The notes below the pieces were generated by a model that saw only the letters and a list, made by a program, of their open reading frames with translations, searched no databases and was not told the DNA's origin. 64,000 nucleotides of DNA from CAYQQJ01 sp964419935 (GTDB lineage Bacteria; Pseudomonadota; Gammaproteobacteria; Pseudomonadales; Cellvibrionaceae): positions 1 through 64,000 of the forward strand of contig CAYQQJ010000019.1 in NCBI GenBank assembly GCA_964419935.1. Direction: 5' to 3'. This document shows, piece after piece, positions 17,422-27,528 of the stretch (its first letter is position 1; each line of letters opens with the position of its first letter). Both the position numbers and the translations under genes were made by a program.

Positions 17422-18579
17422 ATGTTTGAACTACTCGATAACGTACCACAGAACGCAGTCATCAAAGTCGTCGGTGTCGGCGGCGGCGGTGGCAACGCGG
17501 TTAAACACATGATCCAGAATGCGGTTGAGGGCGTGGATTTCATTTGCGCCAACACCGATGCCCAGGCATTGAAGGATATTGAAGCACGCACAGTATTGCA
17601 GCTGGGCAATAACATGACCAAAGGATTGGGCGCGGGCGCCAATCCCGACGTTGGTCGTCAGGCTGCGATGGAAGATCGTGAACGTATTGCAGAAGTACTC
17701 AGTGGTGCCGATATGGTCTTCATCACTGCCGGCATGGGCGGTGGTACCGGAACCGGTGGTGCGCCAGTTGTGGCCGAAGTTGCGCGTGAATTGGGCATTC
17801 TGACGGTTGCCGTGGTTACCAAACCGTTCGAGTTTGAAGGCCGCAAGCGCATGGCCACGGCGGAAGAAGGTATCAAGCAGTTGCAGGACCGCGTTGACTC
17901 GCTGATCACCATCCCCAACAACAAGTTACTGTCCGTTCTGGGTAAAACGACCAGCCTGCTGGACGCATTCAAGGCGGCAAACGACGTACTCCTCGGCGCG
18001 GTACAGGGAATTGCGGACCTGATTATCCGCCCCGGTATGATCAACGTGGACTTTGCCGACGTGCGCACCGTCATGTCCGAGATGGGCATGGCGATGATGG
18101 GCAGCGGAACCGCCAAAGGGGAGAACCGTGCGCGGGAAGCCGCAGAAGCCGCAATCCGCAGTCCTCTGCTGGAAGATGTGAACCTGCAGGGCGCGCGGGG
18201 CATCCTGGTCAACATTACGGCGGGCATGGATCTTTCTCTGGGCGAATTTACCGAGGTGGGTGATACCATTGAAGAGTTTGCCTCCGGTGACGCAACAGTG
18301 GTTGTCGGTACCGTTATTGATCCGGAAATGAGCGATGAATTGCGTGTGACCGTGGTGGCGACTGGTTTGGGCTGCCCTGCCTCAGCGAAGAAGCCGACCA
18401 ATACCAAAGTGGTGGTAGACAATACTCGCAATGCTGATGGCCGGCCGAACTATGGTGATCTGGATAAGCCGACAGTCATGCGTCAGCGGCGCGACACTGG
18501 GGCCACCGCATTGGATACCCGCGAAAAGGACCTGGAATACCTCGATATTCCGGCGTTTCTGCGACGTCAGGCGGATTAG
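17422..18579 (+). CDS. ftsZ: cell division protein FtsZ
   Basis: FtsZ is the tubulin-like GTPase that forms the division ring. The GTP-binding GGGTGTG motif is at residues 106-112, after a glycine-rich start (VGVGGGGGNAVKHM). The catalytic loop reads INVDFADVRTVM. A linker of about 55 residues leads to the conserved C-terminal peptide YLDIPAFLRRQAD, the docking site for FtsA and ZipA. A strong ribosome site (AGAGGGAAA) precedes ATG 17422. The 122-bp spacer before it is AT-rich and may hold extra promoters. FtsZ ends the dcw cluster; 484 non-coding bases follow before lpxC. Confidence 0.98.
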   Translation: MFELLDNVPQNAVIKVVGVGGGGGNAVKHMIQNAVEGVDFICANTDAQALKDIEARTVLQLGNNMTKGLGAGANPDVGRQAAMEDRERIAEVLSGADMVFITAGMGGGTGTGGAPVVAEVARELGILTVAVVTKPFEFEGRKRMATAEEGIKQLQDRVDSLITIPNNKLLSVLGKTTSLLDAFKAANDVLLGAVQGIADLIIRPGMINVDFADVRTVMSEMGMAMMGSGTAKGENRAREAAEAAIRSPLLEDVNLQGARGILVNITAGMDLSLGEFTEVGDTIEEFASGDATVVVGTVIDPEMSDELRVTVVATGLGCPASAKKPTNTKVVVDNTRNADGRPNYGDLDKPTVMRQRRDTGATALDTREKDLEYLDIPAFLRRQAD

Positions 18580-18840
18580 TCGATACCTGAGCGAATTTAT
18601 CCCGGCATGGGATCTCTATCGGGTTGCTGAGCATCGCCACATGGCGCAGCGTGCTTATTGGCAAGCGCCATAAAGGTGCCAGCAACCATGTGCGACGCAG
18701 GATGAGTCGCATGGATAGCTATAGTCGCCTTGGTAGGTAGACACACCTGCAAAGAAGGCTATATATAAGGAAGGCAGACAATGGTAGGGCTCCCCTCCCT
18801 GTCGCTTCCACCGGGCCGGGACTCTTTGTCGCATCTTCGC

Positions 18841-18879
18841 TCACATTGAGTGACGTAACGTTCACATTGAATGATGTAA
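18841..18879 (+). repeat. two direct repeats, 21-bp period, upstream of lpxC
   Basis: TCACATTGAGTGACGTAA at 18841-18858 recurs as TCACATTGAATGATGTAA at 18862-18879, 16 of 18 bases matching. The period is 21 bp, two helical turns, so the copies face the same side of the DNA. They lie about 120 bp before the lpxC -35 box. A tandem activator or repressor site is possible; function is unknown. Confidence 0.5.
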
Positions 18880-18995
18880 ATAGTTGATTAAATTTTGATC
18901 GCTGTCTATTATCAACGGGCCGCGACCGCCGAAGCAGCTGATCAAGCAATTGATAGAGGTGCGCTTAAGGTGTTTTTGACTTTGTGATCCAGTAA

Positions 18996-19024
18996 TTGGT
19001 TCGAAAGTCTGCTTCTGTTATCAT
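18996..19024 (+). promoter_or_regulatory. sigma-70 promoter of lpxC
   Basis: TTGGTT (18996-19001) and TATCAT (19019-19024) are separated by 17 bases and lie 40 bases before the lpxC ATG. A separate TTGACT at 18976-18981 has no good partner box. Confidence 0.55.
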
Positions 19025-19063
19025 GCGCGCCGCCATAGCCCGCCTTATCCGAGACAAAAACCT

Positions 19064-19978
19064 ATGATCAAACAGCGTTCCCTGAAAAACGAAATACGCG
19101 CCACAGGTGTGGGCCTTCACACCGGTCAGAAGATATTCCTGACACTGCGCCCAGCTCCCGTTGATACGGGGATTGTTTTTCGACGCGTCGATCTGGACCC
19201 GGTTGTTGAAATTCAGGCTCATGCTGAAAACGTCGGCGATACAACGCTATCTACAACCCTGGTGAACGGCGACGTGCGCATCTCCACCGTGGAACACCTT
19301 CTGTCTGCCATGGCCGGGCTGGGTATTGACAACGCGATTGTTGAAGTTAGCGCCGACGAAGTGCCTATTATGGACGGTAGCGCCGGTCCTTTCGTATTTC
19401 TGATCCAGTCTGCCGGCATTCAGGAGCAGAACGCTCCGAAGAAGTTTATTCGCATCAAGAAAGAAGTGACTGTAACAGACGGCGACAAGACAGCGACCTT
19501 CGTACCGTTTGACGGTTTCAAGGTGTCGTTCACTATCGATTTTGACCACCCGGTGTTCAAAGAGCGCAAGCTTTCCGCATCGGTGGATTTTTCCAGCACC
19601 TCTTTCGTCAAAGAAGTGTCTCGGGCCCGTACCTTCGGCTTTATGCATGAAATCGAATACTTGCGCTCCAAGGGTCTCGCCAAGGGCGGCAGCGTCGACA
19701 ATGCGATTGTGGTAGATAAGTACCGTATCCTGAACGAAGACGGCCTCCGCTATGAAGACGAGTTCGTCAAACACAAGATTCTGGACGCGATCGGTGATTT
19801 GTATCTGCTCGGCAATAGCCTGATTGGCGAGTTCAAGGCGCTGAAATCCGGTCACGGGCTAAACAACAAGTCCCTGCGCGAGTTGATTCGCCAAACCGAC
19901 GCCTGGGAATTTGTGACTTTCGAGAATGAGGAAGAAGCGCCTATCTCCTACATCAAACCCATGGCCGCGGCTGTCTAG
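19064..19978 (+). CDS. lpxC: UDP-3-O-acyl-GlcNAc deacetylase LpxC
   Basis: LpxC is the zinc amidase that performs the first committed step of lipid A synthesis. Metal ligands are in place: His78 in STVEHLLSA, and His237 and Asp241 in KHKILDAIGD. The general base Glu77 and His264 (SGHGLNNK) are also present, and the N-terminus IKQRSLKNEIRATGVGLHTG is typical. At 304 aa it is full length. It has its own promoter and is followed by 369 non-coding bases. In E. coli the protein is degraded by FtsH; the C-terminus here ends in hydrophobic residues (AAAV), compatible with such control, but this is inference. Confidence 0.98.
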   Translation: MIKQRSLKNEIRATGVGLHTGQKIFLTLRPAPVDTGIVFRRVDLDPVVEIQAHAENVGDTTLSTTLVNGDVRISTVEHLLSAMAGLGIDNAIVEVSADEVPIMDGSAGPFVFLIQSAGIQEQNAPKKFIRIKKEVTVTDGDKTATFVPFDGFKVSFTIDFDHPVFKERKLSASVDFSSTSFVKEVSRARTFGFMHEIEYLRSKGLAKGGSVDNAIVVDKYRILNEDGLRYEDEFVKHKILDAIGDLYLLGNSLIGEFKALKSGHGLNNKSLRELIRQTDAWEFVTFENEEEAPISYIKPMAAAV

Positions 19979-20347
19979 CGCAACGCGCCTCTCATTGACT
20001 GCGGTGCTGTCTGGCGCCGTCTGTCGATCTATCTTTTGGGGAGTATCCGGTCAGCCATGAATCCGAACGTATTGTCAAAAACACGGTTTATGTGCAATAG
20101 TTAACACTTATGCGCCTGAGATGGTCAAAAAACAGGCGCCTTCGGATGTTCCACGTCTCAAACACGCAATGGATTCTGTGATTTTTCGACAGTTCCTCCG
20201 ATTATTGACTATAACTACAAGGGCCGCGATTTTGTTGTGAGGTGGCCGAGCCTGTTAGCCCGGCTCCTGTCGCAAGAATCTGGCGAATTGCTGATTTGCG
20301 CCACAGCGACAGATGATAATTGAGCGATTTGAGTAAATGTCCGCATA
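19979..20347 (+). other. 369-bp non-coding region between lpxC and the M23 peptidase gene
   Basis: No open frame with coding character is present. SecM in enterics, and a DUF721 protein in some other gammaproteobacteria, can occupy this interval; neither is seen. A 7-bp inverted repeat (GCGCCTG 20112-20118 / CAGGCGC 20133-20139) with a 14-base loop lacks a T tail, so I do not call it a terminator. A GAGCC/GGCTC hairpin lies near 20248-20265. Confidence 0.5.
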
Positions 20348-21280
20348 ATGAAAGTTATTCTTGTCAGTAAACGCCACGGAGGTACCCGGAGTTTTACTCT
20401 TGGGGGTTGGGCTCGTGCGGTGTTGAGTGCCTGCCTCTTTGGTTTGCCTGTTGGTGTGGCAACCTGGGCCGGGCTGCAATACCACGCAGGCGAGAACTCG
20501 GATATTTTCAATGAAGATTCTGCCCAGGCCTGGGCGGAGGCCCTCGAGAAGCAAGAACAGCAAATTACTGAAACTCAACGGGATGCAGAAAACAAACTCT
20601 CCGCATTGACACTTCGCGTTGCCGAGCTACAGGCTCGCCTGGTCCGATTGGATGCTCTGGGGGAACGACTCACTTCAATCGCCAAGCTCGACAATGGTGA
20701 ATTCGATTTCAGCCAGCCACCCGCACTCGGCGGCCCGGAGCTTGACTCCGCAGATGAAGCCTATGCTGCGCCGGACTTCGCGGACGCCATCGATCAGCTG
20801 GCTCTGCAGATTGAAGACCGCCAGCAGCAACTCGCGACACTTGAGGCTTTGTTGGCCAACAGAAAAATCCAGCGCGACCTCTTTATTGCCGGCCGGCCGA
20901 TTACCAAGGGCTGGATGTCATCGCGCTATGGTCGCAGAACCGATCCTTTTACCGGGCGCATCGCCTGGCACGGCGGCGTCGACTTCGCTGGCAAGGAAGG
21001 TTCCAACATCATTGCAGTGGCAGCCGGTGTGGTCACCTGGTCCGCAGAACGTTACGGCTACGGCCAAATGATTGAGGTCAACCATGGCAATGGTTACTCA
21101 ACCCGGTACGCCCACTGTAAAGAGAATCTGGTTAAGGTGGGTGATGTGGTCAAGAAAGGCCAGATTATCGCACTAATGGGTTCCACAGGCCGCTCTACCG
21201 GGCCTCACGTGCATTTTGAGGTCTACAAGCACGGTCGAGCTGTTGACCCTGCCACCTATATTCATCGCGCCAGCCGCTGA
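20348..21280 (+). CDS. membrane-anchored M23 family metallopeptidase
   Basis: This is a LytM-type zinc endopeptidase expected to cut peptidoglycan cross-links in the periplasm, or to act as an amidase activator. It has a short cytoplasmic segment, one membrane span (about residues 25-43), a coiled coil (about 57-105, EALEKQEQQITETQRDAENK), a linker, and a C-terminal M23 domain. The metal motif HGGVDFAG (HxxxD) and the catalytic HVHFE (HxH) are both intact, so it is probably active. Its position between lpxC and secA is conserved in Pseudomonas. The ribosome site before ATG 20348 is weak. No gene symbol is certain; it resembles NlpD/EnvC-type and MepM-type proteins only in the peptidase domain. 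Confidence 0.88.
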   Translation: MKVILVSKRHGGTRSFTLGGWARAVLSACLFGLPVGVATWAGLQYHAGENSDIFNEDSAQAWAEALEKQEQQITETQRDAENKLSALTLRVAELQARLVRLDALGERLTSIAKLDNGEFDFSQPPALGGPELDSADEAYAAPDFADAIDQLALQIEDRQQQLATLEALLANRKIQRDLFIAGRPITKGWMSSRYGRRTDPFTGRIAWHGGVDFAGKEGSNIIAVAAGVVTWSAERYGYGQMIEVNHGNGYSTRYAHCKENLVKVGDVVKKGQIIALMGSTGRSTGPHVHFEVYKHGRAVDPATYIHRASR

Positions 21281-21422
21281 ATCTTCTCCCGGCGCTCCCC
21301 GCGCCCGCCAATCTGTTGTAGCATACCCCTTTTTTCCTCTGGGCCAATGGCACCTTGAAGCGCGTTAGCCTGCATATTGCAGCTGCATTGCCGTCCTCAG
21401 CCCACCGAACCATGGTAGTGAT

Positions 21423-24173
<2,751 letters not shown>

Positions 24174-24248
24174 TAGAGCCATTTAGTGGAAACAGTGTTA
24201 ACAACAGAATCATTGGTTTAATCAGCACTTGATGAAGCGGAGAAGAAT

Positions 24249-25469
24249 ATGGCAGTCGGACCGGCAGTTTGGCCCACAATGTTCCCGATCAAAGGCGTGG
24301 CGCTGGGTGCCGCCAGCGCCGGCATCAAAAAGGTCGGGCGGCAGGATGTTCTGGTTGTCAAAATCGATGAAGGTGCCAGTGTGTCAGGTGTCTTTACGCA
24401 AAATGCGTTCTGCGCTGCTCCGGTTCTCCTGAGCCGAAAGCACCTTAGCTCCGGTGATATTCGGTATCTGATCATTAACTCCGGCAATGCCAATGCCTGT
24501 ACCGGCGAGCGCGGCCTTCAGGACGCCTTGGCTACCTGTACTCTGTTGTCTGAGTTGGGCGGCGTTACGCCGCGCCAGGTGTTGCCGTTTTCTACAGGTG
24601 TGATCGGCGAGTTTTTACCTGTCGAAAAAATAGCTGCCGTGCTTCCCCAGGCATTGGCGGATGCCAGTGAAGAAGGCTGGGACAAGGCCGCGCGCACGAT
24701 CATGACAACGGACACCGTGCCGAAAGGCGCCAGCGTCCAGTTTGACCATGACGGGGAAACCATCTCCGTTACCGGTATTGCCAAAGGCGCCGGTATGATC
24801 AAGCCGAACATGGCAACCATGTTGGCCTATATTGCCACTGACGCCGTGGTTGCTCAGCCTTTGCTGGATCAAATCGTCAGTCAGGCCGCGAACAAATCCT
24901 TCAACCGTATTTGCATTGATGGTGATACGTCCACCAATGACTCCTGTATCCTCATCGCTACCGGACAAACGGGCCACCCAATGCTCACCGAGGCCAAAGG
25001 CGATCTCTACCACAAGCTCGTGGCGGCTGTAGTGAGCGTTCACCAGCAATTGGCTCAAGCCATAGTGCGCGACGGTGAAGGCGCAACAAAGTTTGTGACG
25101 GTAAGAATACAAGGCGGGGAGAGTGCCGAAGAGTGCACCAAAGTTGCCTACGCTATTTCACAATCGCCCCTGGTCAAAACCGCGCTCTTTGCATCGGACC
25201 CCAACTGGGGACGCATAGTGGCTGCGGTAGGCTATGCCGGTGTAAACGGTTTGAACCCGGACAAGGTCAACGTCTGGCTGGATGATGTACAGATAGTGGA
25301 AAACGGTTGTCGGGCAACCACCTATGCCGAAGCCGACGGCCAGGCGGTAGTGTCCAAAGCGGAGTTTGAAGTGCGGGTTGATCTTCATCGCGGCAAGCAT
25401 GAAGAGGTGGTCTGGACCTCCGACCTGTCTCACGATTACGTAACGATTAACGCGGAATATCGGAGTTAG
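24249..25469 (+). CDS. argJ: bifunctional ornithine acetyltransferase / N-acetylglutamate synthase ArgJ
   Basis: ArgJ moves the acetyl group from N-acetylornithine to glutamate, recycling it in arginine synthesis. The precursor cleaves itself between Ala189 and Thr190 in KPNMATMLAY, and the new N-terminal Thr is the nucleophile. Other motifs are the oxyanion-hole region PFSTGVIGEFLP, IDGDTSTNDSC, and NWGRIVAAVGYAG. The C-terminus ends in YVTINAEYRS, typical of the family. At 406 aa it is full length. It lies 75 bases after secA, as in Pseudomonas. Confidence 0.97.
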   Translation: MAVGPAVWPTMFPIKGVALGAASAGIKKVGRQDVLVVKIDEGASVSGVFTQNAFCAAPVLLSRKHLSSGDIRYLIINSGNANACTGERGLQDALATCTLLSELGGVTPRQVLPFSTGVIGEFLPVEKIAAVLPQALADASEEGWDKAARTIMTTDTVPKGASVQFDHDGETISVTGIAKGAGMIKPNMATMLAYIATDAVVAQPLLDQIVSQAANKSFNRICIDGDTSTNDSCILIATGQTGHPMLTEAKGDLYHKLVAAVVSVHQQLAQAIVRDGEGATKFVTVRIQGGESAEECTKVAYAISQSPLVKTALFASDPNWGRIVAAVGYAGVNGLNPDKVNVWLDDVQIVENGCRATTYAEADGQAVVSKAEFEVRVDLHRGKHEEVVWTSDLSHDYVTINAEYRS

Positions 25470-25511
25470 GGGAGAGAGCTGCAAGCCGCAAGCTACAAGC
25501 CATATTAAATT

Positions 25512-25532
25512 GTAGGGTGGGCACCGCCCACC
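25512..25532 (+). repeat. REP-like element, class 2 (GTAG plus short palindrome)
   Basis: GTAG (25512-25515) is followed by GGTGGGC-ACC-GCCCACC, a perfect 7-bp hairpin. A tetranucleotide joined to a palindrome is the general architecture of REP sequences. Related copies lie at 26505-26524 (plus), 26564-26584 (inverted) and, degenerate, 47183-47203. Confidence 0.6.
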
Positions 25533-25557
25533 ATCACTCATTAGTAAAGCCCAAGCC

Positions 25558-26508
25558 ATGGAAACCAAAGCCATCAAAGTTGCAGCTGGTGTCGTCGTCG
25601 ACGAAGCGGGGCGCATTCTGGTGGCCAAACGTCCAAATCATAAACATCAAGGTGGGTTGTGGGAGTTTCCCGGGGGAAAGATTGAACAGGGGGAATCCAC
25701 ACATGACGCGCTGGCTCGGGAGTTGGATGAAGAGGTGGGCATCCGGATTGACGAAAGCGAGCCGCTGATTCGCATCTGGCACCAATACCCCGACAAGCAC
25801 ATCTGCCTTGATGTGCTTCGTGTGACCCGGTTTGACGGCCACCCCTGGGGGCGGGAAGGTCAGGAAATCGCCTGGGTTCCTGCTGATGAGTTGCCAAGTC
25901 TGGAATTTCCCGCCGCGAATGTACCTATTGTCGCCGCCGCTCGTTTGCCCAGAACTCTGATGATTACCGGGCCATTCGAGACGGAGCGGGAGTGCCTGGA
26001 GCGGCTGCAGTGCGGGCTGGAAAAGAAACCCGGTCTGGTCCAGTTTCGTGCGCCCCGGCTTGATCCACATGACTATATCGCGTTAGCCAGACAAGCTCAT
26101 GCCCTATGCCAAAAGCGCAGCGTGCCTATGCTCGCCAACTGCACGTTAGATATATTCCAACAAATCAACTGCGAAGGGCTGCACCTGAATTCGCTTCGGC
26201 TACATGAGCTGAATTCGCGACCGATCAGTTCGCACCTCTGGTTGAGCGTCGCCTGCCATGACTCAAATGACATCGCCCAGGCACAAAAAATCGGAGCAGA
26301 CTTCGCGTGCCTGTCACCGGTACAACGCACCAAAAGCCATCCTGAGCAAGCACCTATGGGTTGGCAACAGTTTGGCTCCCAGGCTGAAAAAGCCACGCTG
26401 CCGGTTTATGCATTGGGTGGCGTCACGCAGTCCGATGTGTCCGTCGCAGTAAACAATGGAGCGCAAGGAATTGCGGCGATTGGCGCTTTTTGGGATGGCG
26501 CAAGGTAG
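25558..26508 (+). CDS. Nudix hydrolase fused to a ThiE-like domain
   Basis: The N-terminal 130 residues form a MutT-type Nudix domain that would hydrolyse oxidised or non-canonical nucleoside triphosphates such as 8-oxo-dGTP. The Nudix box starts GGKIEQGESTHDALARELDE and ends EVGI (about residues 39-61), with all catalytic Glu residues. After about residue 135 the sequence follows the thiamine-phosphate synthase (ThiE/TenI) barrel: LVQFRAP, MLANCTLDIFQQI, GLHLNS, SVACHDSNDIAQAQ, DFACLSPVQRTKSHP, YALGGVT. The same fusion sits beside argJ in Pseudomonas. Whether the second domain is catalytic is unknown. The TAG stop lies inside a REP-like sequence (GTAG at 26505-26508), so the last codons may be shaped by that insertion. 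Confidence 0.9.
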   Translation: METKAIKVAAGVVVDEAGRILVAKRPNHKHQGGLWEFPGGKIEQGESTHDALARELDEEVGIRIDESEPLIRIWHQYPDKHICLDVLRVTRFDGHPWGREGQEIAWVPADELPSLEFPAANVPIVAAARLPRTLMITGPFETERECLERLQCGLEKKPGLVQFRAPRLDPHDYIALARQAHALCQKRSVPMLANCTLDIFQQINCEGLHLNSLRLHELNSRPISSHLWLSVACHDSNDIAQAQKIGADFACLSPVQRTKSHPEQAPMGWQQFGSQAEKATLPVYALGGVTQSDVSVAVNNGAQGIAAIGAFWDGAR

Positions 26509-26584
26509 GCAGGCACCGCCCAGCAAAGAGCGATAATCGCACACTGCACGGGTCTTAATTACTGGTGGGCCGTACCCACCCTAC
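26505..26584. repeat. inverted pair of class-2 REP-like sequences (REPIN-like)
   Basis: GTAGGCAGGCACCGCCCAGC (26505-26524) points forward. GGTGGG...CCCACC followed by CTAC (26564-26584) points backward, giving GTAG plus hairpin on the minus strand. The pair of about 80 bp has the form of two inverted REPs around a short spacer. With 25512-25532 it brackets the Nudix-ThiE gene. Confidence 0.5.
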
Positions 26585-26676
26585 AATGGCACCATTCACT
26601 CATTACTCCATGATTCAGCGTATAAACTCTGATTCCCGATCTTCATGCCCAAGACTCGATATCAACGTATATCCCA

Positions 26677-26704
26677 TTGACATACCCCCGTGTGAGCATA
26701 GACT
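26677..26704 (+). promoter_or_regulatory. candidate promoter of the VapB-like gene
   Basis: TTGACA (26677-26682) and TAGACT (26699-26704) are 16 bases apart and lie 34 bases before the antitoxin ATG. Confidence 0.4.
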
Positions 26705-26737
26705 TTGATTTGGCTATTGAGAGTGAGGTGGTGGGTT

Positions 26738-26968
26738 ATGGAAAAGGCGCGTGTATTCAAAAACAGCAAAAGCCAAATAGTTCGGCTTCCCAGATCGGCA
26801 GCCCTACCAGAACCTGTCAAACAGGTCGACGTTATCATTATTGGTCGAGCACGTCTGTTAACGCCTGTGGATGAGAGCTGGGACAGCTGGTTTGAGGGTG
26901 AAGGGGTCACTGCCGATTTCATGGTTGAGCGGGATCAGCCGGCGAACCAGAAACGGAAGAGACTATAA
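26738..26968 (+). CDS. VapB-type antitoxin (AbrB/SpoVT fold), no toxin alongside
   Basis: The 76-aa product starts MEKARVFKNSKSQIVRLP, the swapped-hairpin AbrB/MazE DNA-binding motif of VapB antitoxins, and ends with an acidic-aromatic tail (ESWDSWFEGEG) of the kind that binds a PIN-domain toxin. GAGG lies about 10 nt before ATG 26738. The next frame should encode VapC but does not; it encodes a short CopG-like fragment that starts on the antitoxin stop (TAATG). The module therefore seems to have lost its toxin, or the antitoxin acts in trans. The family call is good; function in this cell is inferred. Confidence 0.75.
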   Translation: MEKARVFKNSKSQIVRLPRSAALPEPVKQVDVIIIGRARLLTPVDESWDSWFEGEGVTADFMVERDQPANQKRKRL

Positions 26969-27144
26969 TGCGCAGATATATGCATCTGGGTGCCCCGGAT
27001 CTCATAGATCAGGAAGAAGAGCGTAACCGGCTGACCCGCGAAGCGCTGGCTGATGTGGATGCCAACAAGGTTGTTGATCATCAATCGGTGGAAGTCTGGG
27101 CTGGTAGCCTCAATACCGACGCTCCGTTGCCGGTACCGCGCTAA
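26968..27144 (+). CDS. 58-aa protein resembling the C-terminus of CopG/RHH antitoxins
   Basis: A frame of 58 codons begins at an ATG overlapping the upstream stop by one base. The product (MRRYMHLGAPDLIDQ, then EEERNRLTREALADVDANKV, ending NTDAPLPVPR) looks to me like the C-terminal half of CopG/ParD-like antitoxins, without the ribbon-helix-helix DNA-binding half. It could be a real small protein made by coupled translation, or the rest of a decayed toxin-antitoxin gene fused to a new start. There is no database support in hand, so confidence is moderate. Confidence 0.45.
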   Translation: MRRYMHLGAPDLIDQEEERNRLTREALADVDANKVVDHQSVEVWAGSLNTDAPLPVPR

Positions 27145-27185
27145 GGCGTTTATGGCCGGGTTAATAAGACAGCTTACCTTTTTAT

Positions 27186-27320
27186 CTACAATTTGCTGTT
27201 GGCTTTTTGCATCGCCAGAAAAATCTCGACTTTTGCACTTTTAGGGTCAATTTCACCTGGCATGGGCTGTGTCTGTTTTTCCTGCTCGGAAAGCAGCTTA
27301 TTTGTCGTCTTCTCGCTCAT
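27186..27320 (-). CDS. small hydrophilic protein, 44 aa
   Basis: On the minus strand an ATG at 27320 (another at 27323) opens 44 codons ending in TAG at 27186-27188. The product begins MSEKTTNKLLSEQEKQTQPM and ends AKVEIFLAMQKANSKL. It overlaps the end of the next upstream gene by 23 bases in another frame, an arrangement seen in coupled gene pairs. I recognise no family. Composition is soluble and charged, with no membrane segment. It may be a chance frame; the overlap and codon quality are the only support. Confidence 0.35.
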   Translation of the reverse strand: MSEKTTNKLLSEQEKQTQPMPGEIDPKSAKVEIFLAMQKANSKL

Positions 27321-27519
27321 CATCTTGTTCCTTTTCGTACTCTTCGGGGTTCTCAAGAAATTTCTTCATGTCTCCGGAGGCGAACCCTTCCGGCTCATCC
27401 AGATCATCAGCCCCGACGTTGCGTATGTGCTGCTTTGCGCGTTTGATAGCATCCTTGATAGAACCGGCGTTTTTCTCGCGCTGCTTATCGCTCAAGTGCT
27501 TGATCTTTTCATTGCTCAT
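27298..27519 (-). CDS. small charged hypothetical protein, 73 aa
   Basis: The product is highly charged and probably helical: MSNEKIKHLSDKQREKNAG, then IKDAIKRAKQHIRNVGADD, then an acidic tail (EEYEKEQDDEREDDK). There is no signal peptide, membrane span or cysteine. It lies 9 bases after the GNAT-like gene on the same strand, so the two probably form an operon with the 44-aa frame behind. I do not recognise the family. The strong acidic tail would suit a small DNA-mimic or chaperone-like protein, but that is speculation. Confidence 0.6.
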   Translation of the reverse strand: MSNEKIKHLSDKQREKNAGSIKDAIKRAKQHIRNVGADDLDEPEGFASGDMKKFLENPEEYEKEQDDEREDDK

Positions 27520-27528
27520 GGCGTTACC

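Larger units (their letters stand above)
18580..19063 (+). other. 484-bp non-coding region between ftsZ and lpxC
   Basis: No gene is visible. Contents: a short inverted repeat (TGCGAC 18691-18696 with GTCGCA 18706-18711), an imperfect 21-bp tandem repeat (18841-18879), and the lpxC promoter (18996-19024). I see no clear T-tailed terminator for ftsZ. Confidence 0.55.

Noticed and set aside
18990..19015. GGTTCGAAAGTC near 18998 as a tRNA T-arm
   Set aside because: No acceptor stem, D arm or anticodon arm can be found around it; it overlaps the lpxC promoter.
20112..20139. Hairpin GCGCCTG/CAGGCGC after lpxC as a terminator
   Set aside because: The loop is 14 bases and there is no T run after the stem.
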